A stretch of 64,000 nt of DNA from Megaustenia siamemsis (GCA_032433765.1 JAVIAB010000008.1:40873779-40937778); one strand, 5' to 3'. Counted from the first letter of the stretch, positions 42,428 through 53,933 are shown. Notes: generated from the sequence alone by a model not told the origin. Program-made: numbers and translations.

Positions 42428-43063
42428 CTACTTTGGTACGTAGACGATTTGTCTCTCCCCTGGGAATATTTTTGTTCTCACACTAAGATTATCGGGTGTG
42501 TCCTGACGAAGATCGATCAGCAAATAACCGTGAGGAGACGCTGTCGCGTCCTTAAAACTATCTTGGAGGTACCCCGCCTGTCCTGGGTACATTTGTTTGG
42601 CCAGATTTATAATTTGACTCCCATCTCGCGGGTTCTTGAAAAGGACTAAATAGTGCGTATTGAGACTTATGGTTCGATGTTCTTTATTTTTTCCAAATAG
42701 GTTTTGAACAATGTACATCACACTAATATCTCTGTGATGACTACCTTTGGTGAATAATTTTGTTACCCTCTCGTCCGTCTCAGACATCAAGTCATCGATG
42801 ACGATCAGTCTTCTCTTCTTACCACCTTCCAATTTATCAACGTCTGGTAGACCCTCGATAAATCTCACTGACCTCATAGTCTCGTATATCGGTTGCCATT
42901 CCGCATAACACCATATAACTTCCTCCGGTACGGGGACAGCTAACTCGTGAAGGTTCTGTATAAACTTTTGTACAAATACCGTTTTCCCACACCCGGTAGG
43001 ACCGGCTATCAGAGCTGTGAAAGGATGATTCCATCGGGGATCCATCCTCACAAGTGCTACCAA
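42428..43063 (-). CDS. ATP: Genome packaging ATPase (A32/FtsK-HerA type)
   Basis: 211 residues. Walker A is 'GPTGCGKT' (21-28), Walker B is 'LIVIDD' (86-91), and 'SVMYIVQN' (114-121) carries the polar sensor. The length and the 'HPFTALIAGPTGCGKT' opening are those of Polinton and adenovirus-like packaging ATPases, which pump the genome into the capsid. It is the first gene of the minus-strand array, next to the intergenic region shared with the divergent PC4-like gene. The start at 43063 is the first Met and fits the family. The frame is intact, which agrees with selection until recently. Confidence 0.92.
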   Translation of the reverse strand: MVALVRMDPRWNHPFTALIAGPTGCGKTVFVQKFIQNLHELAVPVPEEVIWCYAEWQPIYETMRSVRFIEGLPDVDKLEGGKKRRLIVIDDLMSETDERVTKLFTKGSHHRDISVMYIVQNLFGKNKEHRTISLNTHYLVLFKNPRDGSQIINLAKQMYPGQAGYLQDSFKDATASPHGYLLIDLRQDTPDNLSVRTKIFPGERQIVYVPK

Positions 43064-43422
43064 CTTTAGTGATTATACCACCCACAAAAATAACAAGGAG
43101 TGATTTTAGGTCAGCCCGCCAGGTTTCACTTCTTCAATTAACACTTATTTTAAAAAAGCCACATCCTATATACAATTATTTTACACACACCTCATATTTC
43201 GCACCTATCACCCTGTTTGGACCCTTCCCGAAGTCACGGAACATGTCGCAACACGACTGATAACGTATTACCTCGTCTGATAACATATTACCTCGCCTGA
43301 TAACATATTGCGTTAGCTACTATAAATAGACGGTCCTCGATACGATAAACGTAGCAGGTATAAAAAACCCCAGCCGAGCAGTGTACACACATAGATAACC
43401 AGCGTCTGTTGCCAGGTGGCTT
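43064..43422. promoter_or_regulatory. Divergent promoter region of the Polinton
   Basis: The only real gap in the element's coding map. On the plus strand, three 20-bp direct repeats (43257-43276, 43277-43296, 43297-43316; 'ctgataacatattacctcgc' type) lie directly before a TATA box (TATAAATA, 43321-43328) and a second one (TATAAAAA, 43359-43366). The PC4-like gene starts 60-85 bp further on. For the minus-strand array, a TATA-like sequence near 43069-43075 is weaker. The repeats could be transcription-factor or origin-binding sites. Role inferred from position only. Confidence 0.6.
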
Positions 43423-44196
43423 GTGTTTGTTTTTGCTTTGACTATGGAGTCGTGTAGCTTGAATACGCCAATTTCGTTTGATGCCAGTGATCAGCGCATA
43501 TTTATGTCACGCGGAAATGAGACTATAGTTCCGTTGTCTAAAGATGGCGTTAAGGCAGTCTCGGTTTGTGTTTTTCGTAACAGACCGTTGATAAATATAA
43601 GGACATATAGCGGTGAGAGTTTTTTTAAGTTTCCTACCCGAACTGGGATAACACTATCGAGAGAGGAATTTATCGCTTTAGTTGATATGCGAGAAGACAT
43701 TTTAATCGCTTATGCTAACCTCAACTACACGCCACCTGTTGTTAACCACCAGATCAGCTACACGCCACCTCTCCTTAACCAGCTCAACTACACGCCATCT
43801 CTCGTTAGCCACCAGAACTACACACCATCTCTTGTTAACCCGAATCTCATCAACTACACGACCCCTCCTTTTGTTAACCAAGGGAACCTCGCTCTTGTTA
43901 ATCAGACGACAGATCCGGCGGCCACTATGGATGTCCCGGGTGTTTCAGCTGAGGCACCAATTACCTATTCCAGCTTTGATCAAGGTTTTGTCAAAATGGA
44001 GGGCGGTTGTGTTGTGAAGGCTAATGAAACTTCCTACGCCCCTGTGTTTGATAGACATTTAACACAATCAGACAGTACCGCCAAAAACAGGAGGGAGGAA
44101 ACCCAGACGCATAAAATTATCAACACTCGGACAGTAATATATATATATATTTTCTCATATGTGTCGTGTATTTGTTGTATTAATAAATATATGTGA
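43423..44196 (+). CDS. PC4-like ssDNA-binding domain protein with YTP repeats
   Basis: 257 residues from 43423; the Met at 43444 is an equally good start. Residues 36-92 ('VPLSKDG', 'PLINIRTYSGESFFKFPTRT', 'GITLSREEFIAL') follow the strand-strand-strand-helix pattern of the PC4/p15 coactivator family, which binds single-stranded DNA as a dimer. Residues about 98-150 hold five imperfect repeats of the type Asn-Tyr-Thr-Pro-x-Leu-Val-Asn. The tail from about residue 229 is translated from the right terminal repeat ('IYIYIFSYVSCICC') and may not be under protein selection. It is the only plus-strand gene of the element, divergent from the ATPase. A role in replication or transcription of the element is plausible. 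The PC4 call is by pattern, not by search. Confidence 0.62.
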   Translation: MFVFALTMESCSLNTPISFDASDQRIFMSRGNETIVPLSKDGVKAVSVCVFRNRPLINIRTYSGESFFKFPTRTGITLSREEFIALVDMREDILIAYANLNYTPPVVNHQISYTPPLLNQLNYTPSLVSHQNYTPSLVNPNLINYTTPPFVNQGNLALVNQTTDPAATMDVPGVSAEAPITYSSFDQGFVKMEGGCVVKANETSYAPVFDRHLTQSDSTAKNRREETQTHKIINTRTVIYIYIFSYVSCICCINKYM

Positions 44197-45304
44197 AATA
44201 TAGAGCGACTTTTTTGTTTTGCTTTAGCGTGAATGTGAGAGAGAGAGAGAGAGTTGAGGGTGTGGGTTGATGATGATGTTGAGGGTGGCACATGATGATG
44301 ATGATGAGGGTGGCACATGATGATGATGATGAGGGTGGCACATGATGATGATGATGAGGGTGGCACATGATGATGATGATGAGGGTGGCACATGATGATG
44401 ATGTGTCAATTTGTGTAGCTTGGTGATGATGATGAGGGTGGCACATGATGATGATGTGTCAATTTGTGTAGCTTGGTGATGATAAGACATAAAGGGATGA
44501 TGTTGAGGGTGTGGCTTGATGATGATGATAAGAGAGAGAGAGAGAGAGCGTCACTATTTAATCACTACACATGAAGATGCTGCCCGAGCCGACCAGCGAC
44601 GACGACGACCAGCGACGACCATTAATCACTACACATGATGATGTTGCCCGAGCCGACCAGCGACCGCCGACGACCAGCGACGACCAGCGACCCGACGACC
44701 CCAGCGCCGATGATGATGACCGATGATGACCGAGGTGGCCCGATGATGTGGCCCGATGATGATCGACGTGGCACTAACACCCCCTTTGCCTTTTTTTGCC
44801 TCCTGTTGCCATCACACATTGATGATAACACGACCCCCCCCCCCCCCCGCAAGTTTTAGACTGACATACAAGTTTTAGAACCACTGGTCTCCATATTTAC
44901 CTCCTGTTGCCATCACACATTGATGATAACACGACCCCCCAGCAAGTTTTAGACTGACATACAAGTTTTAGAACCACTGGTCTCCAAACACACCTACAAG
45001 TTTTAGAACCACTGGTCTCCAAACACACCTACAAGTTCTAGAACCACTGGTCCCGCACACTTGAGATAAGACCACCCGCGAGGCCGACCACTTCAGATAA
45101 GCACTTGAGATAAGACCGACCACCCGCGATAAACGAGGTCACCTGAGATTGCACGATGCAGGCCATGCTGCACGACGAGATTGTGCTGCACGATACATGC
45201 CAATGCTGCATGGTGCCAAAATGAGCTGCACGATACAAGAATGTGCTGCACGATACCTGCACGAAATGTTCAAATCCTTGCTCAAAACACCCTTGTATAC
45301 TACT
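44107..45304 (-). repeat. Polinton right terminal inverted repeat
   Basis: 1,198 bp, the near-identical reverse complement of 33499-34700. Differences are mostly in copy number of the CT run, the CATCATCATG array and the poly-C tract (about 44836-44850). The close match means recent insertion or ongoing conversion between the ends. Confidence 0.92.
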
Positions 45305-45429
45305 GGTACCCTCCCTTAGCCTTTTACTCTCCCGAGCTTACCTGCAAGGCAGCAGGGCAGCTACAGATTGTACTGTTTACTGCATACAGTAGCAGGTAAG
45401 AATACCTAACCTGACAACTTTTTATGTTC

Positions 45430-45715
45430 TGAGAGAGGTCAAAGCAAAAAGAGAGCTAATTTCCAATATTAGGAAGAAACAATCATCATTTTTTGGCCAT
45501 GTAATGAGAAGAAAACATACTGGAGTATATTGTAACAACTGGAAAAAATGGGGGACGAAGAGATAGAGGGAAGCAAAGAGAAAAAAATAACAGACCGGTT
45601 AAGAGAATGGCTTGGCAGAAGGTCAACAACAGAAATGATAAATAGCTGCCGAGATCGAAAGTTGTGGAGAGACATGATCACGTACGCCAGTAGGCCCGGT
45701 ACTTGATGATGATGA
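45430..45715 (+). mobile_element. LINE D 3' end fragment
   Basis: Translates in broken frames to 'KKQSSFFGHVMRRKH' and then to 'GRRSTTEMINSCRDRKLWRD', the C-terminus of LINE D, and ends in a (GAT)n tail at about 45703-45720. A truncated S1 SINE in opposite orientation follows at once. Relic. Confidence 0.75.
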
Positions 45716-45730
45716 TGATTATAATTTTTA

Positions 45731-45884
45731 CAGACCTGCGGCACATGCTTTTTGGGGTAATGTGGTCGGTATTACCCCTGCGCCGCTTTACTATCCCAGA
45801 AATAAAAATCCGGTACCCATTTAAGGCTGGGTGAACCCGGAAGCCGTCGGTTGGGATCGAACCCTACCTCTTGTCCTTTGTAGT
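45731..45884 (-). mobile_element. S1 SINE, truncated copy
   Basis: Minus-strand S1: part of the body plus the head with the B box (reverse of 'ggttcgatccc' at about 45852-45862). It lacks the first part of the head and the tail. Confidence 0.8.
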
Positions 45885-46014
45885 GATCTCTTTGGTAGAC
45901 ACAAAAGACAAGGTTTAACTAGGGATGACTTTTGTGTGAAATTAAAAAAAAAACCCTCCATCTTGATTTCTACTAACCCTTGAGTTAAAAAATAATGTTA
46001 TTGCATGCACTCTA

Positions 46015-46254
46015 AGATCAGTGGTTAGTTAACTGGACTACAAAGGACAAGAGGTAGGGTACGATCCCAATCGACGGCTACCGGTTCACCCAGCCTTTAA
46101 TGGGTACCGGATTTTTTTTCTGGGAAAGTAAAGCGGCACGGGCGTAATACCGACCACTTTATCCCAAAAATCATGTGCCGAAAGTCTGTAAAATGTATGG
46201 TCACTAACACCATATTCCCTATACGCCACTTGGCGTGACGGGGGTACTTTACTT
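46015..46254 (+). mobile_element. S1 SINE, nearly complete copy
   Basis: Begins within the A box ('cagtggttagttaactgg'), has a B box with one change ('ggtacgatccc') and the whole body to 'ttggcgtgacgggggtactt'. A 5' truncation of about 15 bases is visible. Confidence 0.85.
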
Positions 46255-46277
46255 TTTTTAAATGCACTCTAAGAGTG

Positions 46278-46328
<51 letters not shown>

Positions 46329-46439
46329 AACCTAGCCTGTCCCTTTCCTCAATTTACCAGTTGTTTATCAACTGGATTTCAGGACTTGTGACATCTACCT
46401 TTGGCGAAAAGTCAAGTCCAGTTTAATTCTATTTCCCTG

Positions 46440-47290
46440 TTCTTCCTTTAATAGCCAAATGTGTCTATTCCTAAAATGCTACAGTCCTTCTATCTATGTT
46501 ACTGTTCTCCTATGCTCCGTTAGCCACATTACTTATATTGACGATTCTGGTCGACGTTTACTAAATGATTTTGTGAACACTTTCGAGTTGTACAAAAGAA
46601 TACTGGCACACCAGTTGCGTCCCACTTTAATTCATCGGACCACAAAGGTAAGGATGACATCCGTATCACTAGCATTGTCCTCTGTCATTCCAGCGACAGG
46701 AGTCAGTTTGCCTTGGAGATTCGCTTTATAGTCCAAGTGGGTTCGTTGACCCCACGAGGCATTAATGTATCACTCTCTTAAACATAGTCCCCCTGTGGCT
46801 GTCCCTTCCCTATTGCATATTCTCTGTTGCTCGTGTCTCAGCACATTATTATATAGCCATGATATGCCATTCACATCTCTCCTCTACTAGTCCACACTGC
46901 ATCACTTCATCTATCTCCTATATTTATTACCCCAATCTACGACACCTTTAACTTTCCTCATCTCTAGTCTATTTATTGCGCTTTTTTGTATACACATGGA
47001 TCTTGTTTTTGGAAACTTCTTTTACTGCGTACATTTTCACTTTTATGCACGCACTGTTTTTTTTTCACATACAGAGAAGATTTTATTCTTAGCTTCCTTT
47101 CATTTCTCCTTGAAGTTCCTTTTTTTTTGTTATTATTGATTTTTTAATTTTAAATACATATTTGTCAGTATGTTGTTTGTTCCTTTTGACGGCGTATTGA
47201 GCCGAAACGTCGTTCTGGTTTGTGTTGTCCACTTGTTAAGTGAAGTTTAACCATAGCGGTACTTTCCCTATATATGTTTTTTTTTTATTT
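46440..47290 (+). mobile_element. Penelope-like element, GIY-YIG end and 3' tail
   Basis: 46459-46731 includes 'HITYIDDSGRRLLNDFV', comparable to the 'YIGETGRRL..RF' core of Penelope GIY-YIG endonucleases. A second frame (about 46640-46790) reads 'DHKGKDDIRITSIVL', 'FIVQVGSLTPRGINVSL', the usual C-terminus. The key Gly and Glu of the core are replaced (DD for GE). The conserved tail motif ('gccgaaacgtcgtt') is at 47200-47214. Reverse transcriptase is missing; a relic. Confidence 0.7.
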
Positions 47291-47614
47291 CACCTCTTTG
47301 TTTTTTAGTTTCGTGGTTGAGTCTTCCCTAGTGAGTGTTCTGCATAGCGATTCGCTTGGTCTACTGTGTTTTCTTTCACAGATAGTTTCACACGAATGTT
47401 TGATGGTGTTCTTCATTCTTTCATCATTCATTCTCAGCACAAGATCAAGTGGCGGAAAACAGGATATGGGAGCGTCAGGTAGGCTATTCTACTCAGTTTC
47501 GTTACAATAAAGGTCAAGGTCAAGTACGAGACTTGAACCGGCGTCGAAGCACGCGAGTTTCCACCCATATGTGCTCGGCCGCCTATCCAGAAATGTTCGG
47601 AGATTTCAGAATAG

Positions 47615-47850
47615 TGTCGCTTCAAGCATCGAAATTCACGATGCAAGGCGACATTCCTCACCTTCCCACGGTAATACCATGGTACCCATTTCTGCCAACG
47701 GCTGGGTCGACCGTGGGGGTATTTTTTTCCCAACCACAAGTACAATTCATACTGCTCCCAGCGGGAATCGAACACGGGTTGTCCGAACGTCGGTAGTCCA
47801 GTCGGGTGGTTTTCCCAACTAGGCTACCGAGGCCCCCGTCGCTACAATTA
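47615..47850 (-). mobile_element. tRNA-derived SINE, second family
   Basis: On the minus strand: A-box-like 'ggtagcctagttgggaaaac' at about 47810-47830, B box 'gtgttcgattccc' at about 47763-47776, then a body with 'gggtaccatggtattaccgt' and an end near 47620. The family differs from S1 in head and body. Confidence 0.75.
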
Positions 47851-47876
47851 AGCGCCACAAACAAACACACACACAC

Positions 47877-48264
47877 ACTACAAAAACATTAATTTTCATA
47901 TCTCACAAAATAAACGCACTTTTCAAACTTTAAATTGTGTTAGAATTATTGAGCAAATGCCGGGTTTGGTTGCGATTGAGACACCTTGTATTATTCACAA
48001 GGGAAGTAACACAGTAAATATCGCACAAAAGATAATCAACGTTACAGATTAATGCCCCTTGCTGATTTACACCAAAATATATTTACTGCTAAGAACCAGT
48101 GGAAACATTTGTTTTGAATGTAAGAGATAAACATATATCTACTTATAAGCTATTGTCAGGACTCACGGTTTGTTCCCTTTGCCATTGTGGTCCCTATTCC
48201 AGGCTAGCTAGTCTAGTTGCGAAGCCCAGTCGGTTTAATAGGAGATATTAAGCTTTTTGTAAAT
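47877..48264. other. No recognisable gene
   Basis: AT-rich spacer between the SINE and the LINE D endonuclease remnant. No frame or repeat of note. Confidence 0.45.
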
Positions 48265-49198
48265 GGGAGACATGGCTTTGGAGAGACGATTGACAGAGGG
48301 GATTGATTGATAGATTAGACAAAACACAAGAAATGATTATAGGTAACACCTGGTTTGAAACACCCAAGGCGACTATGGACATGGCAAAGTTCAGACACGA
48401 AAGTATACAATCTAATTGATTTTATACTGGTACAGAGAAGATAAAGGAATGGGACTAACATCTGTTAACACAAGATCGGGAGCAGTAGTTACCATGTACC
48501 AGTAGTTGGAAAGATAAGAATAAAACTGCGGAAGACACAGAAATCCCCAAGAAATATAAAATTAGAATTAGATATACTTAGAGTAGATAAACAGAAGAGT
48601 GATAAGTACAGCACGATAGTACAAAATAGACATATTGCTATTGAGAAAACACAGGGCATCGAGGAACAGTGGGAAATGCTCAAACAATCGATTCAACAAA
48701 TATGAAAAGAAGTAATTCCAGTGACTAAAAGAATCAACAAAAAGAAATGGATGACAGAAGAAATATTAGAACTAGTGGACGAAAGATGAAAACATAAGAA
48801 AGAAGAACGGATATATAAAATAATGCACAAAGAGATCCAGAACAAATGCAGAGAAGCAAAGGAAGGATGGCTTAAAGCAGAATTGTGAAGAAATTGAAAA
48901 ACAAAAGATAGACTCAAATGTATGCACATTCAATTAAATGAATTAACAGGAAGAATAGAAGTCAAAGTTTCAGAGTGTGTGAAATCAAAGAAGGAAATAA
49001 AATAATGGGACAGGGGAAGACAATGGAAAGATGGACAGAATATATCAGTCAACTCTATGATGATGAAAGACCAAAGCTAAACAATTCAAACAAAGACACA
49101 GGACCATCAATAATGCAGAGTGAAGTAGAGGATACAATTCAACACATGAAAAGAGGCAAAACTCCAGGTCCAGACAATATAACAATCGAAGAGATAAA
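48265..49198 (+). mobile_element. RTE-type LINE D, 5' part
   Basis: Broken frames give the endonuclease ('MIIGNTWFETPKATMDMAKF'), a linker ('KKKWMTEEILELVDER') and the start of the reverse transcriptase (48975-49192: 'WTEYISQLYDDERPKL', 'GKTPGPDNITIEEI'). The sequence stops at GATAAA (49193-49198) where the large inverted-repeat element is inserted. Many stops were present before that event. Confidence 0.82.
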
Positions 49199-50074
49199 AG
49201 TAATGATATATGAGGATAATAGTCAGTACTAACTCAAACATTTTATGTGCACACATTTGTGCGTTTTTTTTCTATGTAAAATGTATACACGCACATTCAC
49301 GCCGATTTTTCATTATATGAAATGTATACACACACATTGTCGAAGTTCCGTCGAGTCGGCCGTGACCTTTTATCAGGTGACCTGAGCGTGGTATCTCGGT
49401 GACCTTGTTGTGGAAGCGTGAGGGGAAATTATCATCATGAGCCGGTGTTGTAAGGTTGTAAAAAAAATTTGTGACGTCAAAATTAGTTCAAATCATGGTT
49501 TTGTATATGTTTAAATACATCATGATCATCGTCATAACCATCATCATGTGTCTCATTGTCATCATCATCATCATGTGCCTCAACATCATCATCATAATAA
49601 TGTGCCTCATCATCATCATCATAATATCATCATGTGCCATACGGTAACCTCAGCATCATCATCGTCAAATACATCGTCATGTGCCACATCGTCATCACCA
49701 TTATCATCATGTGCCTTATCATCATCGCCATCATCATCATCATCATCATGTGCCCTATCGTCGTGTACCATTATCATCATCATCGGCATCATCATCATCC
49801 CCCGTCCGCTCATCACCATCATCATGTGCCTCATCATAATATGCCATCATCATCATGTGCCATATCGGTTGAGGTTTTGTGTTCCTCCGAGGCTGTTGTA
49901 AATATGTTGTGTGTTATATGTTATTAAATTGAGGAAAGAATTAAAATTTTTATACAAATATCTGCTTACGTCATCCTCCTCGGTGTTATTGATATCAAAG
50001 TTTTAAAATAAAGTTGTGAAAAGTATCATGAAATCAATATAAATATGTTGTCTACTGACGTCATGTGTGCTTAA

Positions 50075-50126
<52 letters not shown>

Positions 50127-51484
50127 ATCACACTCTGAATTACGTAGTGTAAATCAGCTGACACTTATTCGGTGTTATTGGTACTTTCTCTGTCTCTCTG
50201 TCTCTCTCTCTCTTTCTCTCTCACCCATTTGAATTAACCAAGTCAAATATAAGAAACAAATATATTGTTGTCTATAATTTACACAAAAAGACTTTATTAA
50301 TCCATCAGCAACTTAGAGAACATATTTAGTTTATGTGGACACTGACGGTGAGCAAAAAGTGAAACTGACTGGAATCAAACGATGTGGGTAATGTCAGTCA
50401 ATAAACTTGGTCACGAGTAATCAAGTCTCGTGAGACTGCGGCCAACTCTCACAAGACTGCGGCCAACTCTCACGAGACTGCGGTCAACTCGAGGTCAGAT
50501 GATCATGGGCCAAGTCACGAGACTTGGTCACGAGGTGACCTCGGCCGGCGGAAATCACCCGCGTTATCTCGGTGAGCTTGTTGTAAGGCGATTGATGATG
50601 ACCAGGTGACGTGTTGTTATCGTTAGATTGTTGTTAGGCCAATGTTTACTTTGCAAATTTATTAGCGTGCCGTGATTTTAAAAATGAAGGAAAAGCGGTG
50701 TTCCTCTGGAGGGGCTGACGTAAATATGTTGTCTGCTGACGTCATGTGTTTTTTAAATTGAGGAAAGCATCATCTGATGTTATCTCGCGCTTGTTCCTCG
50801 GGCTGAAAATTTGTATGTAAATATGTTGTCTGCTGACGTCATGTGTGTTTACTCTCTCTCTCTCACTATCACCTCTCTCTCACAATCGATGCGCAGTCAT
50901 TACTAGAAATGTTAAGACGATTGCATGAACAGCAAACTAATAGAAGAAACGTTAAGTGTAGCGAAATATAATAGCGCCAAATGAATGTTATTACATTAAA
51001 AAGTATAGGTTTACACTCCATAATATAGGTGATACATATTATAAATGCTTCGATAAAAAAACAACATTTAGGCAGAATATTAATACCGAGAATAAAACTT
51101 AACCAATTAAACATAAAACTAACCATCAAAACAAGACACGAGACGACGTTTAATAATGATAGTAAAAATGACCAAAATAAAGTAGTTATAACTAAACGAA
51201 ATCACTAATCATCAACAAACAAAATTTCAGAACCTTGAAGTGACCTCTCGCTCTGACCTCAACGGTGAAGTGGGAAATTCCAGGTGGCGTGGAAAACCTC
51301 GACGTTCGCTATGTTTATAGTTGTGTAAGAAGGTTGTGTCAGGTATTGCTAGGGCTGGGAAACCCCTCTTACTGTTTATATGGGATCACTTGGCTATGAA
51401 AGCATGACCGGTTCATCTGTTATCTAAAACACTAGCTCTGTGACCAGAATCCAGAACAGGAGAGATGATTCTTGCCACATTCTA

Positions 51485-51545
<61 letters not shown>
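49199..51545 (+). repeat. Left inverted arm of the gene-less element
   Basis: Pairs with 53936-55950. From outside inward: two 'atgtatacac' motifs, a CATCATCATG-rich region (49530-49860), CT runs (50080-50225), 22-bp 'ctcacgagactgcggcc' units (50425-50490), and three perfect TGACGTCA sites (50056-50063, 50737-50744, 50834-50841). An AT run closes the arm. Confidence 0.85.
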
Positions 51546-51547
<2 letters not shown>

Positions 51548-51899
51548 TAACAAAAATTTCAGATTCGATGTTGTCATGCTTCACTCCGCTTGGTTAGAAA
51601 TGGCTCTTTATACCCCCAATGAACGCCTTTCTTCAAAGAACATAGTACAGACAAATATAACAAATTAAAATCAGTACAGATAAGCGAGATTGTCATGCTT
51701 TACAAATTGTGTCATGCTTCACTCCCCTTGGTTATAATTGGCTCTCTATACCACCAATGAACGAATCTCTTCAAAGAACATAGTACAGAAAAACAGAAAC
51801 AATCAAAATCAGTGCAGATAAGCGAGATATGTCCTCAGTGACATGTGAGTCATATCATATGTGAGATAACAATAATGGTTTCTCACTACGCTTGGGCAA
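51546..51899. repeat. Imperfect direct repeat in the element core
   Basis: The segment 'gttgtcatgcttcactccgc' through 'aacatagtacag' (about 51569-51652) recurs with changes at about 51690-51791. No coding potential seen. Confidence 0.65.
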
Positions 51900-52355
51900 A
51901 GTTTAAAATCATAGAAGACGTATTTTTATTACCCAATGACGTCTTTTTATTAACCAAGGACGTAATTTATTAAACAATGACCTATTGTTATTACCCAAGG
52001 ATGCATTTGTATTACCCAAGGACGCCTTTTGATTACCCAATGACGTTTTTTTTATTACCCAAGGACGTCTTTTTGTTATCCAAGGACGTATTTTTATTAG
52101 CCAAGGACGTATTTTTAATTACCCAAGGACGTCTTTTTATTACCCAAGGACGTATTTGTTTTACCAAAGGACGTATTTTTATTTACCCAATGACGTATTT
52201 TTATTACCCAAGAAATTATTGTTATTACCAAAGGACATCTTTGTATTAGCCAAGGACGTATTTTTATTACCCAATGACGTATTTTTATTACCCAATGACG
52301 TATTTTTATTACCCAAGGGCCTATTTTTATTAGCCAAGGACGTATTTTTATCAGA
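51900..52355. repeat. 21-bp minisatellite, about 20 copies
   Basis: Units of 'ttacccaaggacgtattttt' with many substitutions (gacgtc/gacgta, aagga/aatga). Because 21 is divisible by three, a shared frame stays open as repeated 'LPKDVFL'; this is not a gene. Confidence 0.88.
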
Positions 52356-52779
52356 CCAGAATCCCATATTCATGATGGATGTAAAATATATTCACCCAGT
52401 AAACACCCATTCATTTATCTTTACCACAGTAATGTCTTGATTTCAGCTATGATAAAATTATTGTAATTTTCAGAACATTAGCTTCACACAAAATATTCAT
52501 ACCTCTCACCAAAAAATGTTAAACGTCCGACCTCTCTCTCTCCCTCTTTCTCTTTCTTTCTCTCAGACAAATCCAGGTTATGAAAAGACAAAATGTGTGT
52601 TTCGCGTGTGAAGATATATCTCCACATCGGTCAGAAGAACCAATCACATGAATGTATTCATTCTCGCGCATGTGCGTACCGAACATGCTACGCTCCCATT
52701 GGTCAGATTCGAATCTATATACCACCAATGAACTCACTTCCTTCCTTCTATTATTGTGAATATTACTCTTCATCATCAA

Positions 52780-53070
52780 TCAAGTACGAAGCCTGCTGGC
52801 GTAGGTGATCATATCTCTCCACAACTTTCGATCTCGACAGTTATTTATCAGATCTTTTGTTGACCTTCTGCCAATTCATTCTCCTAGGCTGTCTGGTATC
52901 TTTTCACTTTGGTTCCCTCTATCTCTTCGTCCCTCAATTTTTCCAGTTACAATATATTCTAGTTGTTCTCTTCTCATTACATGGCCTAAAAAAAATGACG
53001 ATTGTTTCTTCCTATATTGGAAATTAGCACTCTTTTTGCTTTTGCCTCTTATTCTTCTTTTCCAGGCATT
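52780..53070 (-). mobile_element. LINE D 3' fragment inside the gene-less element
   Basis: Minus strand matches the LINE D C-terminus (reverse of 'tctccacaactttcgatctc' at 52814, equivalent to 'DRKLWRDM'). Comparable to 45430-45715. Relic. Confidence 0.7.
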
Positions 53071-53269
53071 ACGTTATTATTTTTTTGCTTAAGGTAATTG
53101 AATTGCTCTGGGTTCTCAACGAGATTCGTGACCGTTTCTGTTCATAGAACGTGTATGGATAAACTTATGAATGACTTTGTGTTCCTGAATGTTGATATTA
53201 TTCAAACATATAATAAGATGGGTATGACGTGTCTTTTCTTTCTTTCCACTAATCGCTTAATCTATTTTT

Positions 53270-53933
53270 TTTTTAAATCTTCTTCCTCTTTTTTCCTTCC
53301 TCCAATGCCTTTGGCGTCGAGGGAGAAACAATCTGCGATTTTATGCTCTTCTGTTGGCCTCTTCTGGTGTTATCCCTCCCAGTAACTCTAGTATTCCCTT
53401 TATCCATCTCTTTCTCGGTCTTCCTCATAATCTGGCGTTTTAGTAACGTTTGTTTATGGCTCTTTGAATCATTGTTAGTTCTTTTTGTCGTTATGTGACC
53501 GAAGCAGTTTATCTGTTGTTTCTTTATTTATTCGATGGCTGGTTCAATTTTGAGCTTCTTCCTCGGGTAAGTGTTTCTTACTCTGTCCCTTTAGCTGTTT
53601 CCTGTCATTCTTCTGACACATTTCATTTCGGTGGTCGTCATCTTTCTTATTGTTCTACAGTCCAGCGTCCAATTCTTGCACTGATTGCACAGAGTTGGTA
53701 GAAAAATGTATTTGTATATTCCCTTTTTGCATCCGTAGTTATTTTATTGTTTTTTAATAGTGTTGATACTTGGCCTATAACTTGGCATGCTTTGTTACAC
53801 CTTATATCTATCCCTGCCTATTGGTTATTGTTTTGTGTTAACATGCTACCCAGATATTTAAAATTGTCTACTTGCTTCAGAGTTGTATTATGATGTTTAA
53901 TTTTTCTTTCTTTCTCGCAATTACATTTTTGGG

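Larger units (their letters stand above)
33499..45304. mobile_element. Polinton/Maverick element without polymerase B
   Basis: An 11,806-bp element beginning AGTAGTATAC and ending GTATACTACT, flanked by GGTACC on both sides (33493-33498 and 45305-45310), a 6-bp duplication as known for Polintons. The terminal inverted repeats are about 1.2 kb. It carries an integrase with chromodomain, packaging ATPase, adenain-type protease, major and minor capsid genes and a pVI-like gene, the standard Polinton set. The DNA polymerase B gene is absent. GGTACC is itself palindromic, so the exact border between repeat and duplication is ambiguous. A 2.3-kb LINE A copy is inserted inside. Confidence 0.93.
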
